In this document: one piece after another, positions 54,754 to 62,842 of the stretch
How the letters are laid out: every line of letters begins with the position of its first letter
How positions within the stretch are numbered: position 1 is the first letter of the stretch
NCBI GenBank assembly: GCA_021604805.1
Contig: BQJR01000004.1
Coordinates: 1-64,000 of the forward strand
Length of the DNA stretch: 64,000 nt
Direction of reading: 5' to 3'
From: Planctomycetota bacterium
GTDB lineage: Bacteria > Planctomycetota > B15-G4
The notes under the pieces: generated by a model
Database searches by the model: none
The model's input: only the letters and a program-made list of their open reading frames with translations
Told to the model about the DNA's origin: nothing
Program-made: the position numbers and the translations under genes

Positions 54754-55248
54754 ATGAGCGCACAGATCGTCGCCGACTACCGCGCACTCGGCGCGCAGCT
54801 CGCCACGCTGCGCCGCGGCAAGAGCGTCGCGCTCGCGAACGGTTGCTTCGACGTGTTGCACGTCGGGCACGTGCGCTTGCTGCGCGAAGCCGCGGGCGCC
54901 GCCGACCTGCTCGTCGTCGCGCTCAACACGGATGAATCGGTGCGCGGCAACAAGGGCAAGGGTCGCCCGCACGTGCCGCTCGTCGAACGCATGGAGGTCA
55001 TCGCCGCGCTCGCCGGCGTGGCTTTCGTGACGAGCTTCCCCGAACCCACGGCCGACGCGCTCATCGAAGCGCTCAAACCCGAAGTGCACGTGAAGGGCAC
55101 CGACTGGACCGCCGACGCCGTGCCCGAACGCGCCGCCGTGGAAGCCTACGGCGGACGCATCCTCATCGCCGGCGATGAGAAGACCCACAGCAGCACGGGC
55201 CTCATCGACAAGCTCTCCCAGGACCGAACGCCCCCCCATCGCGATTGA
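54754..55248 (+). CDS. rfaE2: heptose-1-phosphate adenylyltransferase
   Basis: A 164-residue nucleotidyltransferase equal to the C-terminal half of HldE (RfaE domain II), making ADP-D-glycero-D-manno-heptose for the lipopolysaccharide core. The signature NGCFDVLHVGHVRLL near residues 30-44 has the HxGH motif, followed by 'NTDESVRGNKGKGRP' and 'HVKGTDWT', both typical of the stand-alone form. The kinase half is not here and must be encoded elsewhere. It lies 138 bases after the small zinc-ribbon gene and shares its pathway with the heptosyltransferase upstream. Confidence 0.93.
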   Translation: MSAQIVADYRALGAQLATLRRGKSVALANGCFDVLHVGHVRLLREAAGAADLLVVALNTDESVRGNKGKGRPHVPLVERMEVIAALAGVAFVTSFPEPTADALIEALKPEVHVKGTDWTADAVPERAAVEAYGGRILIAGDEKTHSSTGLIDKLSQDRTPPHRD

Positions 55249-55306
55249 GATCGGGAACGTGCGCAGCTGGAGCCACGGGATTCAGAGCCCGTCGCCGTAC
55301 TGCGAC

Positions 55307-55549
55307 TCAGGCCTTCTTGAACGTGCGCAGGATCATGATCAGCAACACCGCGCCGCCCAGCGAGACGAGCAGGCGGCCGAGCGTGTTGTTCGCGGCCAGA
55401 CCCAGCGCGCCGAAGATGAAGTGGCCGAGCATCGAGCCCAAGATGCCGATGATGATGTTGCCGACGACGCCGAAGCCGCCGCCCTTCATGATCACGCCGG
55501 CCAACCAACCGATCACGGCGCCGACGAGCAGCGCGTACAGGATCTCCAT
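55307..55549 (-). CDS. GlsB/YeaQ/YmgE-family membrane protein
   Basis: An 80-residue, three-helix membrane protein. The Gly-rich start 'LYALLVGAVIGWLAGVIMKGGGFG' and 'GNIIIGILGSMLGHFIFGALG' are characteristic of the transglycosylase-associated/GlsB family, stress-related proteins of poorly defined role. ATG 55549 has GGAGG 7 bases upstream. It converges with the heptose adenylyltransferase and lies 43 bases downstream of pyrE on the same strand. Confidence 0.93.
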   Translation of the reverse strand: MEILYALLVGAVIGWLAGVIMKGGGFGVVGNIIIGILGSMLGHFIFGALGLAANNTLGRLLVSLGGAVLLIMILRTFKKA

Positions 55550-55592
55550 CGTGCTTCCTCCCTGGGGGTGAAGCGTGGCGCCGCGCGAAGCC

Positions 55593-56132
55593 TCAGGCCT
55601 GCGCGCTGGCTCCGGCTTCCTTGAGTTCACTCATCGTGAACAAAGAGCTGAGTGCGATGCCGCCCTCGGCCAGCGCCTCGCGGCCCCCGGCTTGGCGATC
55701 GATGACGCACACACACTGCTCGATCGTGGCGCCGAGCTTGCGCATGTCGCCGGTGGAGATGACGACCTGCCCGCCGGACGTGATCACGTCTTCCACCACG
55801 AGCAACTTGCGGCCCTCGACCTCACCACCTTCGGCGAGTTTGGCCGTGCCGTACTGCTTGGCCTGCTTGCGCACGAAGAGCGCGGGCAACCCGGTGATCT
55901 GGCTGAGCATCGTGACCAGCGGGATGCCGCCCATCTCGAGGCCGGCGAGCGCGTCGATGCCGCTCGGCACTTGCTCGGCCATGCCTTCAGCGATCGCCTT
56001 CAACAGCTTGGGGTTCGCCTCGAACAAGTACTTGTCGAAGTACTCGTGGCTGACCGTGCCGGAGCGCAGGGTGAAGGTGCCAGTGAGGTGCGCGGTCTCG
56101 TAGATCGCGCGGGCGAGCTCGTTGCGGTTCAT
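55593..56132 (-). CDS. pyrE: orotate phosphoribosyltransferase
   Basis: A 179-residue cytoplasmic enzyme that transfers ribose-5-phosphate from PRPP to orotate in pyrimidine synthesis. The PRPP-binding motif LLVVEDVITSGG lies near residues 110-121, and the flexible loop 'RKQAKQYGTAKLAEGG' precedes it. The N-terminal 'GTFTLRSGTVSHEYFDKY' is the usual PyrE segment. The length is typical of short bacterial forms. A minus-strand TAGGAT at 56198-56193 may be its promoter. Confidence 0.95.
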   Translation of the reverse strand: MNRNELARAIYETAHLTGTFTLRSGTVSHEYFDKYLFEANPKLLKAIAEGMAEQVPSGIDALAGLEMGGIPLVTMLSQITGLPALFVRKQAKQYGTAKLAEGGEVEGRKLLVVEDVITSGGQVVISTGDMRKLGATIEQCVCVIDRQAGGREALAEGGIALSSLFTMSELKEAGASAQA

Positions 56133-56211
56133 GCGGGTGGGCTTCGTTCGGTGCAGGTGGCAGACGCCCCGGCCGGCGCGGGGTCGGCGCGCATCCTAAC
56201 AAGAAGCAAGT

Positions 56212-56245
56212 GGGGCCCGAGCGGCTTCGAGTCCGCTCGGGCCCC
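56212..56245 (-). terminator. 13-bp hairpin between pyrE and the FG-GAP gene
   Basis: GGGGCCCGAGCGG (56212-56224) and CCGCTCGGGCCCC (56233-56245) are perfect arms with an 8-base loop. Together with the hairpin at 56289-56328 it probably isolates pyrE from transcription coming from the FG-GAP gene. Confidence 0.6.
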
Positions 56246-56288
56246 TGGTTCGGCCACGCTCGAAAGCGCGGCTTCACCATGCTGAAAC

Positions 56289-56328
56289 CCTGCGACGCAT
56301 GCGCTCCCGCAAGCTCACGCGTCGCAGG
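56289..56328 (-). terminator. 10-bp hairpin just after the FG-GAP gene
   Basis: CCTGCGACGC (56289-56298) and GCGTCGCAGG (56319-56328) form a perfect stem, 10 bases past the stop codon. On the minus strand it is followed by GTTTC, a weak U-tract. Confidence 0.6.
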
Positions 56329-56338
56329 TGAGGGAACA

Positions 56339-58000
56339 TCAGTTGCGCAGGTTCTCGAAGAGCCGCGCGCGGAACTGTTGCACGGGGTCTCCGGTGATCA
56401 CTCCCGAGGCGAGCTGCATCACGTCGATGTCGCCGTCGTTGTCCATGTCGAAGGCGTCGACGCCGTAGCAGATGTAGTCGCCCGGGTCGAACCAGGTCGC
56501 ACGCAGGAACTGACCGAGCTGCCCGCCCTGGATGCCGCCACGGTTCACCAGCAGCAGCTGGTCCGCGCCGAAGAACAGATCGTGCACGCCGACCAGCATG
56601 TCCAGGTCGCCGTCGCCATCGACATCGGCGGTGCGGATGGCCAGGCGGATGAAGTCGGCCGGCGTGGAGGTCTCGAGGATGCTCATGTCGTCTTCGACGA
56701 AGAAGCCCGGGTTGCTCGCACCTTGGTTGAAGAACAAGTCACCGGAGGACGCGCCGTCGATGGAGGCGTGACTGTTGGCGACGATCAGGTCGAGGTAGCC
56801 GTCGAGGTCGAGGTCGGCGAAGGTCGCGTCACCCGAGTTGTCCACGAAGAAGGCGCCGAGCTGCGCGCTGGCATCACTGAACACGCCGCTGCCGTCGTTC
56901 TTGAGCAGCACGTTGAAGGCGCTTCCGGTGCGCGCCACGAAGGCGTCGAGGTCGCCATCGTTGTCGATGTCGCCCAAGCGCACGGCGTTCACGGTGAGTG
57001 AGCCGTCGTTCCAACCGAGCGCCGAGAAGGCCGCTTGCTCGGACCAGTTGCCCGCGCCGTCGTTGATCAGCAAGCGCGAGACGCCGCCGGTGCCACCGAG
57101 GTGCGTGGCCTCGCCCGAAGCGATCATCAAGTCGACGTCACCGTCGCCATCGACATCGCCGAACTCGAGCGCGTTGGTGAGACCCACGGGACTCGGGAGC
57201 GCACCGCTGTCGAGCGTGAAGTTGCCGAAGCCGTCGTTCAGGTACTGACGGTCGGTGATCAGGCCGAAGTCGTCGTAGCCACCGGCCACGACCAGGTCGA
57301 GCAGCGTGTCGCCGTTCACGTCGGCCACGGCGATCGGCCCCACCGACTCACCGCTCTGCGTGAAGCGCGCGGCGGTCTCGTCGACGAAGTGTCCGGTGCC
57401 GTCGTTGATCCAGAAGGCCACTTCGAGCTCGTTGCCGAGCACGAGGTCTTGGTAACCGTCGCGGTTCACGTCGGCGTGCACGAGCTGCGTGCCGCCGAAC
57501 TGATCGTAGCCGGTGGGCAAGCGCGCGGCGGCGTCGTCGACCAGCGAGTTGTTGAGCAACGCGCCCGGCTCGATGAACACCGGCGCCACGTTCGACAACA
57601 AGCGCGGCTGACCGGCGGGCTGGATCAGGTACTGCGCGAAGAGCGGCAGGCTCTGACTCGTGGGACCGAAGGTGCCGGCCACGGTGGGCGCGCTCAGCAG
57701 GTCACGACCGCTGGCATCCAGCTGACGGATGTGCATCACCGAACCGGTGAGATCGAGGCCGAGCGCCGGCAGGAACGGACCGGGCAGCGGCGTGGGCGTG
57801 CCGCTCAGGCTGAGGAAGAGCGCGGCGAAGGCGTTGGGGGCTTGCGTGCGCAAGTGGATGTGCACGTCTTCGCCACCGATCACGGGGCCGAACTGGAGCA
57901 CGGCGCGCTTGGCGAGCGCGTCGTCTGCAGCAGCGGGAGCGGAAAGGACGGCAAAAAGTGAGAGTCCGGCGAGCGCCGAACGGAACGGAAGAGAGATCAT
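56339..58000 (-). CDS. secreted FG-GAP/VCBS beta-propeller protein
   Basis: A 553-residue exported protein. The signal peptide ends near residue 25 (VLSAPAAADD). The shared beta module covers about 30-145. Seven calcium loops follow at about 50-residue spacing: ADVNRDGYQDLVL, ADVNGDTLLDLVV, GDVDGDGDVDLMI, GDIDNDGDLDAFV, ADLDLDGYLDLIV, ADVDGDGDLDMLV and FDMDNDGDIDVMQ, a full seven-bladed propeller. Two tandem hairpins follow the gene. A long leader region (58001-58500) with a palindrome precedes it. Likely role is binding at the cell surface; no enzyme motif seen. Confidence 0.85.
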   Translation of the reverse strand: MISLPFRSALAGLSLFAVLSAPAAADDALAKRAVLQFGPVIGGEDVHIHLRTQAPNAFAALFLSLSGTPTPLPGPFLPALGLDLTGSVMHIRQLDASGRDLLSAPTVAGTFGPTSQSLPLFAQYLIQPAGQPRLLSNVAPVFIEPGALLNNSLVDDAAARLPTGYDQFGGTQLVHADVNRDGYQDLVLGNELEVAFWINDGTGHFVDETAARFTQSGESVGPIAVADVNGDTLLDLVVAGGYDDFGLITDRQYLNDGFGNFTLDSGALPSPVGLTNALEFGDVDGDGDVDLMIASGEATHLGGTGGVSRLLINDGAGNWSEQAAFSALGWNDGSLTVNAVRLGDIDNDGDLDAFVARTGSAFNVLLKNDGSGVFSDASAQLGAFFVDNSGDATFADLDLDGYLDLIVANSHASIDGASSGDLFFNQGASNPGFFVEDDMSILETSTPADFIRLAIRTADVDGDGDLDMLVGVHDLFFGADQLLLVNRGGIQGGQLGQFLRATWFDPGDYICYGVDAFDMDNDGDIDVMQLASGVITGDPVQQFRARLFENLRN

Positions 58001-58271
58001 CTCTCGGGTTCTCCGAAGACAAGAGCTGGTCTGCCTCGAAAGAACTCAGCGCTGCGGAACACGTGCCCGCGGTGAGCGTTGAGCTGCAGACGACATTGGG
58101 GTGAGCGGTGGGCCGGCGCGCGCAGAGGGGCGCAGCGCGGGCGGGGGTCGGCGGGCGTGCGGACGCGGCCGAACGGGCTCAAGACGCCTGAAAGCGCCAA
58201 GGCCTCGCCGATCTGTGTCCTGCGCCGAGACATCTCCCGACCTCCGAAGTGCTGTGAATAGTTGCGATTGC

Positions 58272-58291
58272 GTCTCAACTTCGATTGAGAC
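58272..58291. promoter_or_regulatory. palindrome GTCTCAA-N6-TTGAGAC
   Basis: Perfect 7-bp arms at 58272-58278 and 58285-58291, preceded by TTGCGATTGC. It resembles iron-regulator (Fur-type) boxes of some bacteria in having inward GTCTCA and TGAGAC halves, but no Fur gene is here. It lies about 270 bases upstream of the FG-GAP start codon. Confidence 0.4.
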
Positions 58292-58383
58292 AGTAGCTGG
58301 GAGCTCGGAGGGCTGTCAACCCAGCACGGAAGCTTTCTCTTGGAGGCAGCCAAGCACAGCTCGCGCGGGCCCCTGGAGTCGGC

Positions 58384-58485
58384 CGCGGTGGCCGCCTCAG
58401 CGCGGTGGCCGCCTCAGCGCGAGCGCGGCGTCAGCGCGGGCGCGGCATCGGCGTGGGCGCCGACTCAGCGCGGGCGCCGAAGACC
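58384..58485. repeat. 17-bp minisatellite, six units
   Basis: Units begin at 58384, 58401, 58418, 58435, 58452 and 58469. The first two are identical (CGCGGTGGCCGCCTCAG) and the rest are increasingly diverged. It lies in non-coding DNA 22 bases beyond the stop of the small membrane-protein gene. The period of 17 is not a multiple of three, so it is not coding. Confidence 0.85.
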
Positions 58486-58507
58486 CGCAGACCCGCGGGC
58501 GCCTAGC

Positions 58508-58864
58508 TCAGTCTGCGGCGACGGTGGCGCTGAGCGCGCTCAACACGATCACGCCGTGCAGCGCCGCGGTGACGAGCCAGGCCACGGCCACCCCGTTCCA
58601 CATACGCGCGCGGTTCCAGTTGGACGGCACGCCGAGCAGCAAGGCCACCAGCGCGGCCGGGCCGAGCACGAACACACCCAGCGTGGAGATCACCGAGTTG
58701 CGGAACACCTCCGGGTCGGGCTCGACCCAACGCGAGCGCGCGAAGAGCACGACCAAGTGCGCGATGATCGCGATCCACAACAGCGAAGCGTTGCGCACCG
58801 GATCGGGTTCCGGCTCGCCCTCGGGCTCGCGCGTGGCGAACAGTTCTCGGAACGACGGCGTCAT
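58508..58864 (-). CDS. small membrane protein paired with the glycosyltransferase
   Basis: A 118-residue protein with three predicted membrane helices (about 28-43, 59-79 and 93-115) and an acidic N-terminus (EPEGEPEPDP). It starts with an ATGA overlap on the glycosyltransferase stop, so the two are co-translated. It probably helps anchor or transport the glycan product. I do not recognise the family. Confidence 0.7.
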   Translation of the reverse strand: MTPSFRELFATREPEGEPEPDPVRNASLLWIAIIAHLVVLFARSRWVEPDPEVFRNSVISTLGVFVLGPAALVALLLGVPSNWNRARMWNGVAVAWLVTAALHGVIVLSALSATVAAD

Positions 58865-59976
58865 GCGCGCGACTCCTTCAAGATGTCGTCGTAGAGGGCC
58901 ACGTAGGAGTCGACCATGGTCTCGGCGCTGAAGGTCTCGGCGATGCGACGCGGGCCGGCGGCGGCGAGGCGCGCGCGCAGGTCGTCGTCGCGCAGGAGGC
59001 GTTGCAGCGCGGCGCTGAGCGCGGGCACGTCTTCGGGAGGCACGAGCAAACCGGTTTCTTCGTGCACCACGGCCTCGGCGAGCCCACCCACTTGCGCGGC
59101 GAGCACCGGCGTGCCTGCGGCCATGGCTTCGAGCGACGCGATGCCCAAGCCCTCGCTGCGCGAAGGCATCAAGAACACGTCGGCGGCGGCGTGCAGGTCG
59201 GGCACGTCGTCGCGGGCACCGAGGAAACGCACGCGTTCGTCGAGCGCCAAGCGCGTGGCCTGTTGCGAGAGTTCGGCCAGCGCGGGGCCTTCGCCGGCGA
59301 GCAACAAGCGCCACGGCGGCAGCTCATGTGAGGGCAGCGCGGCGAGCGCGTCGAGCAAGAGGTCGTAGCCTTTGCGATGCGTGAGTTGCGCCACGCCGAG
59401 CAGCAGCAGCTCGCCGTCGGGGATGCCGAGTTCGGCGCGGATCTTGTCGCGTGAACGCACCGGGCGCAGGGCGTTCACGTCGACGGAACTCCAGATCACC
59501 GAGGTCATCGCGGGCGGCACGCCGGCCTCGTGCAACACGCGCTGCACGGCGGGCGAGATCGCGACCACGCGCCGCACGAGTTTCGAGTAAGTGGTGCGCG
59601 TGGCCCAACCGACCTTGAGCGTGCGATCCATGCGACGCGTGCTCAGCGCGGGGATGCCGGCGCGCCGCGCGGCCCATCCTCCCAGCCAGTTCGCGCGGCC
59701 GGTGTGCAGGTGCACGAGATCGGGTTTGTCGGCGCGCAGGTGATTCGTGCCGCGCACGATGGCCATCACGTCGGCGTCGTTGCGCATCGGGAAGGCGCGC
59801 GCCACGAAGCCGCGCTTGATGGCTTCTTCCACGGGGCGCGAACCGGGTTGCCCATACAGGATCGAGCGCAAACCGTGCCGCGCGCGCAGCCCCTCCATGA
59901 GCAGGAACACCTGACTCTCACCGCCCGAGAAACCGCGCTCGGGATCCACGTGGACGACGGTGCGGACGACGGGCAC
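58861..59976 (-). CDS. GT4-family glycosyltransferase
   Basis: A 371-residue GT-B enzyme. The N-terminal domain has 'RGFSGGESQVFLLMEGL', and the C-terminal donor domain has 'GVAQLTHRKGYDLLLDAL', 'FLGARDDVPDLHAAADVFLMPSRSEGLGIASLEAMAAGTPV' as its core (only the E-x7-E region matters, SEGLGIASLEA) and 'VGGLAEAVVHEETGLLVPP'. The type is common in envelope polysaccharide synthesis; donor and acceptor are unknown. The start is GTG 59976. It lies divergent from the aminopeptidase gene, with 80 bases between the start codons. Confidence 0.92.
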   Translation of the reverse strand: MPVVRTVVHVDPERGFSGGESQVFLLMEGLRARHGLRSILYGQPGSRPVEEAIKRGFVARAFPMRNDADVMAIVRGTNHLRADKPDLVHLHTGRANWLGGWAARRAGIPALSTRRMDRTLKVGWATRTTYSKLVRRVVAISPAVQRVLHEAGVPPAMTSVIWSSVDVNALRPVRSRDKIRAELGIPDGELLLLGVAQLTHRKGYDLLLDALAALPSHELPPWRLLLAGEGPALAELSQQATRLALDERVRFLGARDDVPDLHAAADVFLMPSRSEGLGIASLEAMAAGTPVLAAQVGGLAEAVVHEETGLLVPPEDVPALSAALQRLLRDDDLRARLAAAGPRRIAETFSAETMVDSYVALYDDILKESRA

Positions 59977-60056
59977 GAGAGCAAGATCCCAAGCGAGTGG
60001 TGACGCCCCATGCTCCTCATGCCCGCCAGCGGATCAAGCCCGCTAGGATGTCGAGC

Positions 60057-61511
60057 ATGAACATCTCGACTCCGCTGTGCCTGATCGCGCTGCTCGCGTG
60101 CCCTCTCAGTCCACTCAACGCGGGCGAACCGACGCCGGCCAGTGCGCACTTGCCCGCAGGCGATCCCGCGCCCGCCGCCGACGAAGCGCAACGCGCGCTC
60201 TCGCGTCCTGGGCACGGCCAAGCCGTGTGCGGCCTGGGCAAAGCATTCCACGCCGGCCGCCGCGCCGCGCTGCGTCAAGCCCTCGGCGAAGGCATCGTGA
60301 TCGTGCGCGGCATGCCCGAGACCCGCGACTACACCGAGTTCCGTCAGGACAAGACCTTCTGGTACCTCACCGGCATCGAGAGCCCCGACGCCACGCTGGT
60401 GATGGATGCGGCCAGCGGCCTCGAGCTGCTCTTCCTGCCCGCGCGCGACAAGAGCAAGGAGTTCTGGGAAGGCGAACTCTGGGATCCGCAAGACGCATGG
60501 GTGAAGGAGCTCAGCGGCTTCCGCAACGTGCGCGCCAACGGCAAGTACAACGAGAACCTGATGGAGACGCTCGGCGAGTTGCTCGACGGGCGCGACGACG
60601 TGTGGGTGTCGCTGCACCCGTGGGTCGGACTGTCGGGCGGCTTCGATCGCGCGCAACCCGCCGACGATCACCAGCTCGATGATCCGCTCGATGGTCGTCC
60701 GAGTCGCGAGAAGCAGCTCGCCTTCAACCTCGAGAAGCACTTCGGCGTGACGGCGAAAGACCTGCGCCCCGCGCTCGACGTGCTGCGTCTCACGAAGCAA
60801 CCCGAAGAGATCGCCGCCATGCGTCGCGCCGGGATCGCGGGCGCACGCGCCATGGCCGAAGCAATGCGCTCCACGCGCCCGGGCCTCGGTGAATGGGAGC
60901 TCGACGCGCTGATCGGCTTCGAGCAAGTGCGCCAAGGCGGCGACGGCCCGGCCTACCACGCCATCGTGGGCGCCGGCCCGAACTCGACCACGCTGCACTA
61001 CTCAGCCAGCGCGCGCGTGATGCAGGCCGGCGAAGTGCTGTGTGTCGACGCCGGCCCCGAGCTCGACCACTACACCACCGACATCACGCGCAGCTGGCCC
61101 GTGTCAGGCACCTTCAGCGAACGCCAAGCCGACATGTACGACGCCGTGCTCGCTGCCCAAGAAGCCGGCCTCGCGCTGAGCAAGCCGGGCGAGACGATCA
61201 CGTCGATCAGCAACGCCGCGAACCAAGTGCTCATCGACCGCGGCTACGGCGACATGATCCGTCACGGCGTGTGCCACTGGATCGGCCTCGAAGTGCATGA
61301 CGTGGGCAACTACGCCACGCCACTCGCGCCCGGCATGGCCTTCACCGTGGAGCCCGGCATCTACGACGAGGAGCACGACATCGGCATCCGCATCGAAGAC
61401 GTGGTCGTCATCACGGAAGACGGCCACGAGAACCTCACACGCGGCGTGCCGGTGTTGCGCGAAGAGGTCGAGGCATTGGTGCAGGCGCAGGGGATGCTCG
61501 ACCGCAACTAG
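60057..61511 (+). CDS. exported Xaa-Pro aminopeptidase (M24B)
   Basis: A 484-residue metallopeptidase that cleaves before proline at position two. The N-terminal creatinase/AMP_N domain covers about 60-200. Dinuclear metal ligands are Asp331 and Asp342 (CVDAGPELDHYTTDITRSWP), a His in 'HGVCHWIGLEVHDVG', and the Glu residues of 'VEPGIYDEEHDIGIRIEDV'. Unlike cytoplasmic PepP it has a signal sequence (LCLIALLAC), possibly with a lipobox at LLAC, so it works outside the cytoplasm. ATG 60057 has AGGA 8 bases upstream; a TAGGAT hexamer at 60044-60049 may be the -10 element. Confidence 0.93.
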   Translation: MNISTPLCLIALLACPLSPLNAGEPTPASAHLPAGDPAPAADEAQRALSRPGHGQAVCGLGKAFHAGRRAALRQALGEGIVIVRGMPETRDYTEFRQDKTFWYLTGIESPDATLVMDAASGLELLFLPARDKSKEFWEGELWDPQDAWVKELSGFRNVRANGKYNENLMETLGELLDGRDDVWVSLHPWVGLSGGFDRAQPADDHQLDDPLDGRPSREKQLAFNLEKHFGVTAKDLRPALDVLRLTKQPEEIAAMRRAGIAGARAMAEAMRSTRPGLGEWELDALIGFEQVRQGGDGPAYHAIVGAGPNSTTLHYSASARVMQAGEVLCVDAGPELDHYTTDITRSWPVSGTFSERQADMYDAVLAAQEAGLALSKPGETITSISNAANQVLIDRGYGDMIRHGVCHWIGLEVHDVGNYATPLAPGMAFTVEPGIYDEEHDIGIRIEDVVVITEDGHENLTRGVPVLREEVEALVQAQGMLDRN

Positions 61512-61535
61512 CAAGCATTGCGATCAGGGACAGAC

Positions 61536-62297
61536 TCACTCCTCACACTCGTAATCACGATCGTAGAGCCTCGACTGCGCAAGGCGCGCGAGCTTCCATC
61601 TACCAGGTCCATCCGCAACTATTTGGCGAAGGAAGTAAGTTGCGCGGTCAACTGACTGCGAGTCTCGGTACGTGACGTAGCCGTAAGCAAACGCTGCCTT
61701 CTGGCGGAAGAGCACGTCGTGCGCTTCTTCCTGCGTCAGCTTCAGCGCCGGAGCGCCTCGGGGCACCCACTTCCGCTCCCCTGATTGCAGTGCCAGTTCA
61801 CAATTGAGCAAGGCCGCATCGTCATAGGGAGCGGGACCGTGAAATGGCAGTGACGTTGGGTGAGCAAGAGGCTCGCTCAGGAACAGTCCATGGCAAACCT
61901 CCCTCACGATGCCCGGCGCGTCCCCAACGTTCACTAAGAGATAGTTGAGTTGGAAGCCCTGATCTCCAGAAAGCTCAGAGCATCCCATCTGGAACAATCG
62001 AACCTTTGGTCGGTGAGTCGCATGAAATTCCTGGACCTGCAACGCCTTCAGCTGTCGTGTCAGCTTGACCTGAAACCACCCCACGACTGCGAGCACGATC
62101 GTAAAGACCGCCACAACCCAACCTGAAGCAACAGCCCCCGAGGCCGATGGAGCTTGGACAGATTCCCCTTCTGGCGCCATGGAGCTTGAGACCGATGCCT
62201 CAGGCGAGTTCACAGGTTCTGGAGCGACTTGCGCTGCGCAGAGAGTCAAGAAGATCAACTGCACTAGTAGGGTCATCACGACCGCGAGAGGCTTCAC
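61536..62297 (-). CDS. membrane-anchored protein of unknown function, atypical codon use
   Basis: A 253-residue protein with an N-terminal signal or helix (LLVQLIFLTLCAAQ), a Ser/Pro/Glu-rich spacer, and a second helix near 58-77 (GWVVAVFTIVLAVVGWFQV). A beta-rich soluble domain follows, including 'HRPKVRLFQMG' and 'NYLLVNVGDAPG', a layout seen in many unnamed bacterial proteins. It has many more A/T-ending codons than the neighbouring genes, suggesting horizontal transfer. It converges with the aminopeptidase, 24 bases away. Family and function not recognised. Confidence 0.72.
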   Translation of the reverse strand: MKPLAVVMTLLVQLIFLTLCAAQVAPEPVNSPEASVSSSMAPEGESVQAPSASGAVASGWVVAVFTIVLAVVGWFQVKLTRQLKALQVQEFHATHRPKVRLFQMGCSELSGDQGFQLNYLLVNVGDAPGIVREVCHGLFLSEPLAHPTSLPFHGPAPYDDAALLNCELALQSGERKWVPRGAPALKLTQEEAHDVLFRQKAAFAYGYVTYRDSQSVDRATYFLRQIVADGPGRWKLARLAQSRLYDRDYECEE

Positions 62298-62842
62298 TCG
62301 AACTCATCTCCGGGAGGGGGCACTACCTGAGAGAGAGCGTCGCAACGGACACACCACCCGACTTAGGCAGTCGAAAAAGGATTCCACAGCATCGCGTCCG
62401 CTACCAGCCTCAAACGCTGTAGCGCAAGACCTGACGATCAGTTGCGTGCGGCTGTCTCGGCTGGACGGTGGGGCTGCCGATCAGTTCGTAGTCACCGTCT
62501 GCGCACGCCCTTGCGCTCAAGCTGAAAGCATTGCGGCGGCGACTGGAATCGCTGAAGGCGCGAGCAGCCGCGCTGGTGCGACTCCTCAAAAGTCAAATTC
62601 ACCCTTTCCGCTCCACCACAAGCTCGCGGCGACTCGACGGAACGCCAACCTCAAACCCAGGCATCCAGCACCGCTAGGCTGAGACGCGCCTGCTGCCATC
62701 ACGGCATCGTGCACGCAGCCGACAGGAGGATAACCCGTAAGGGTTGCTTCGCTAGCAGCGAGTGGCTGCATGGAGCGCAATCGCGGCTGATAGGAACAGA
62801 TCCTCGCCGAACTCACTCGCCCGCCGCAGCGGCCTGCTGGCA
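62298..62842. other. 545-bp gene-poor, compositionally odd stretch
   Basis: No convincing gene. It shares the lower GC of the adjacent membrane-protein gene. A helix-forming plus-strand reading near 62508-62600 (LALKLKALRRRLESLKARAA) has no start or stop context and may be a decayed remnant. Confidence 0.45.

Larger units (their letters stand above)
58001..58507. other. 507-bp gap with palindrome and 17-bp tandem repeats
   Basis: No gene seen. From left to right: probable FG-GAP leader (58001-58260), a palindrome at 58272-58291 in a relatively AT-rich patch, and six 17-bp tandem repeat units at 58384-58485 just beyond the convergent-side gene end. Confidence 0.5.

Noticed and set aside
58384..58485. 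CRISPR-like array
   Set aside because: The 17-bp units are contiguous with no spacers, so it is a minisatellite.
62508..62690. Transposase remnant suggested by a helical reading
   Set aside because: The stretch is short, has no start or catalytic residues, and cannot be tied to any IS family.
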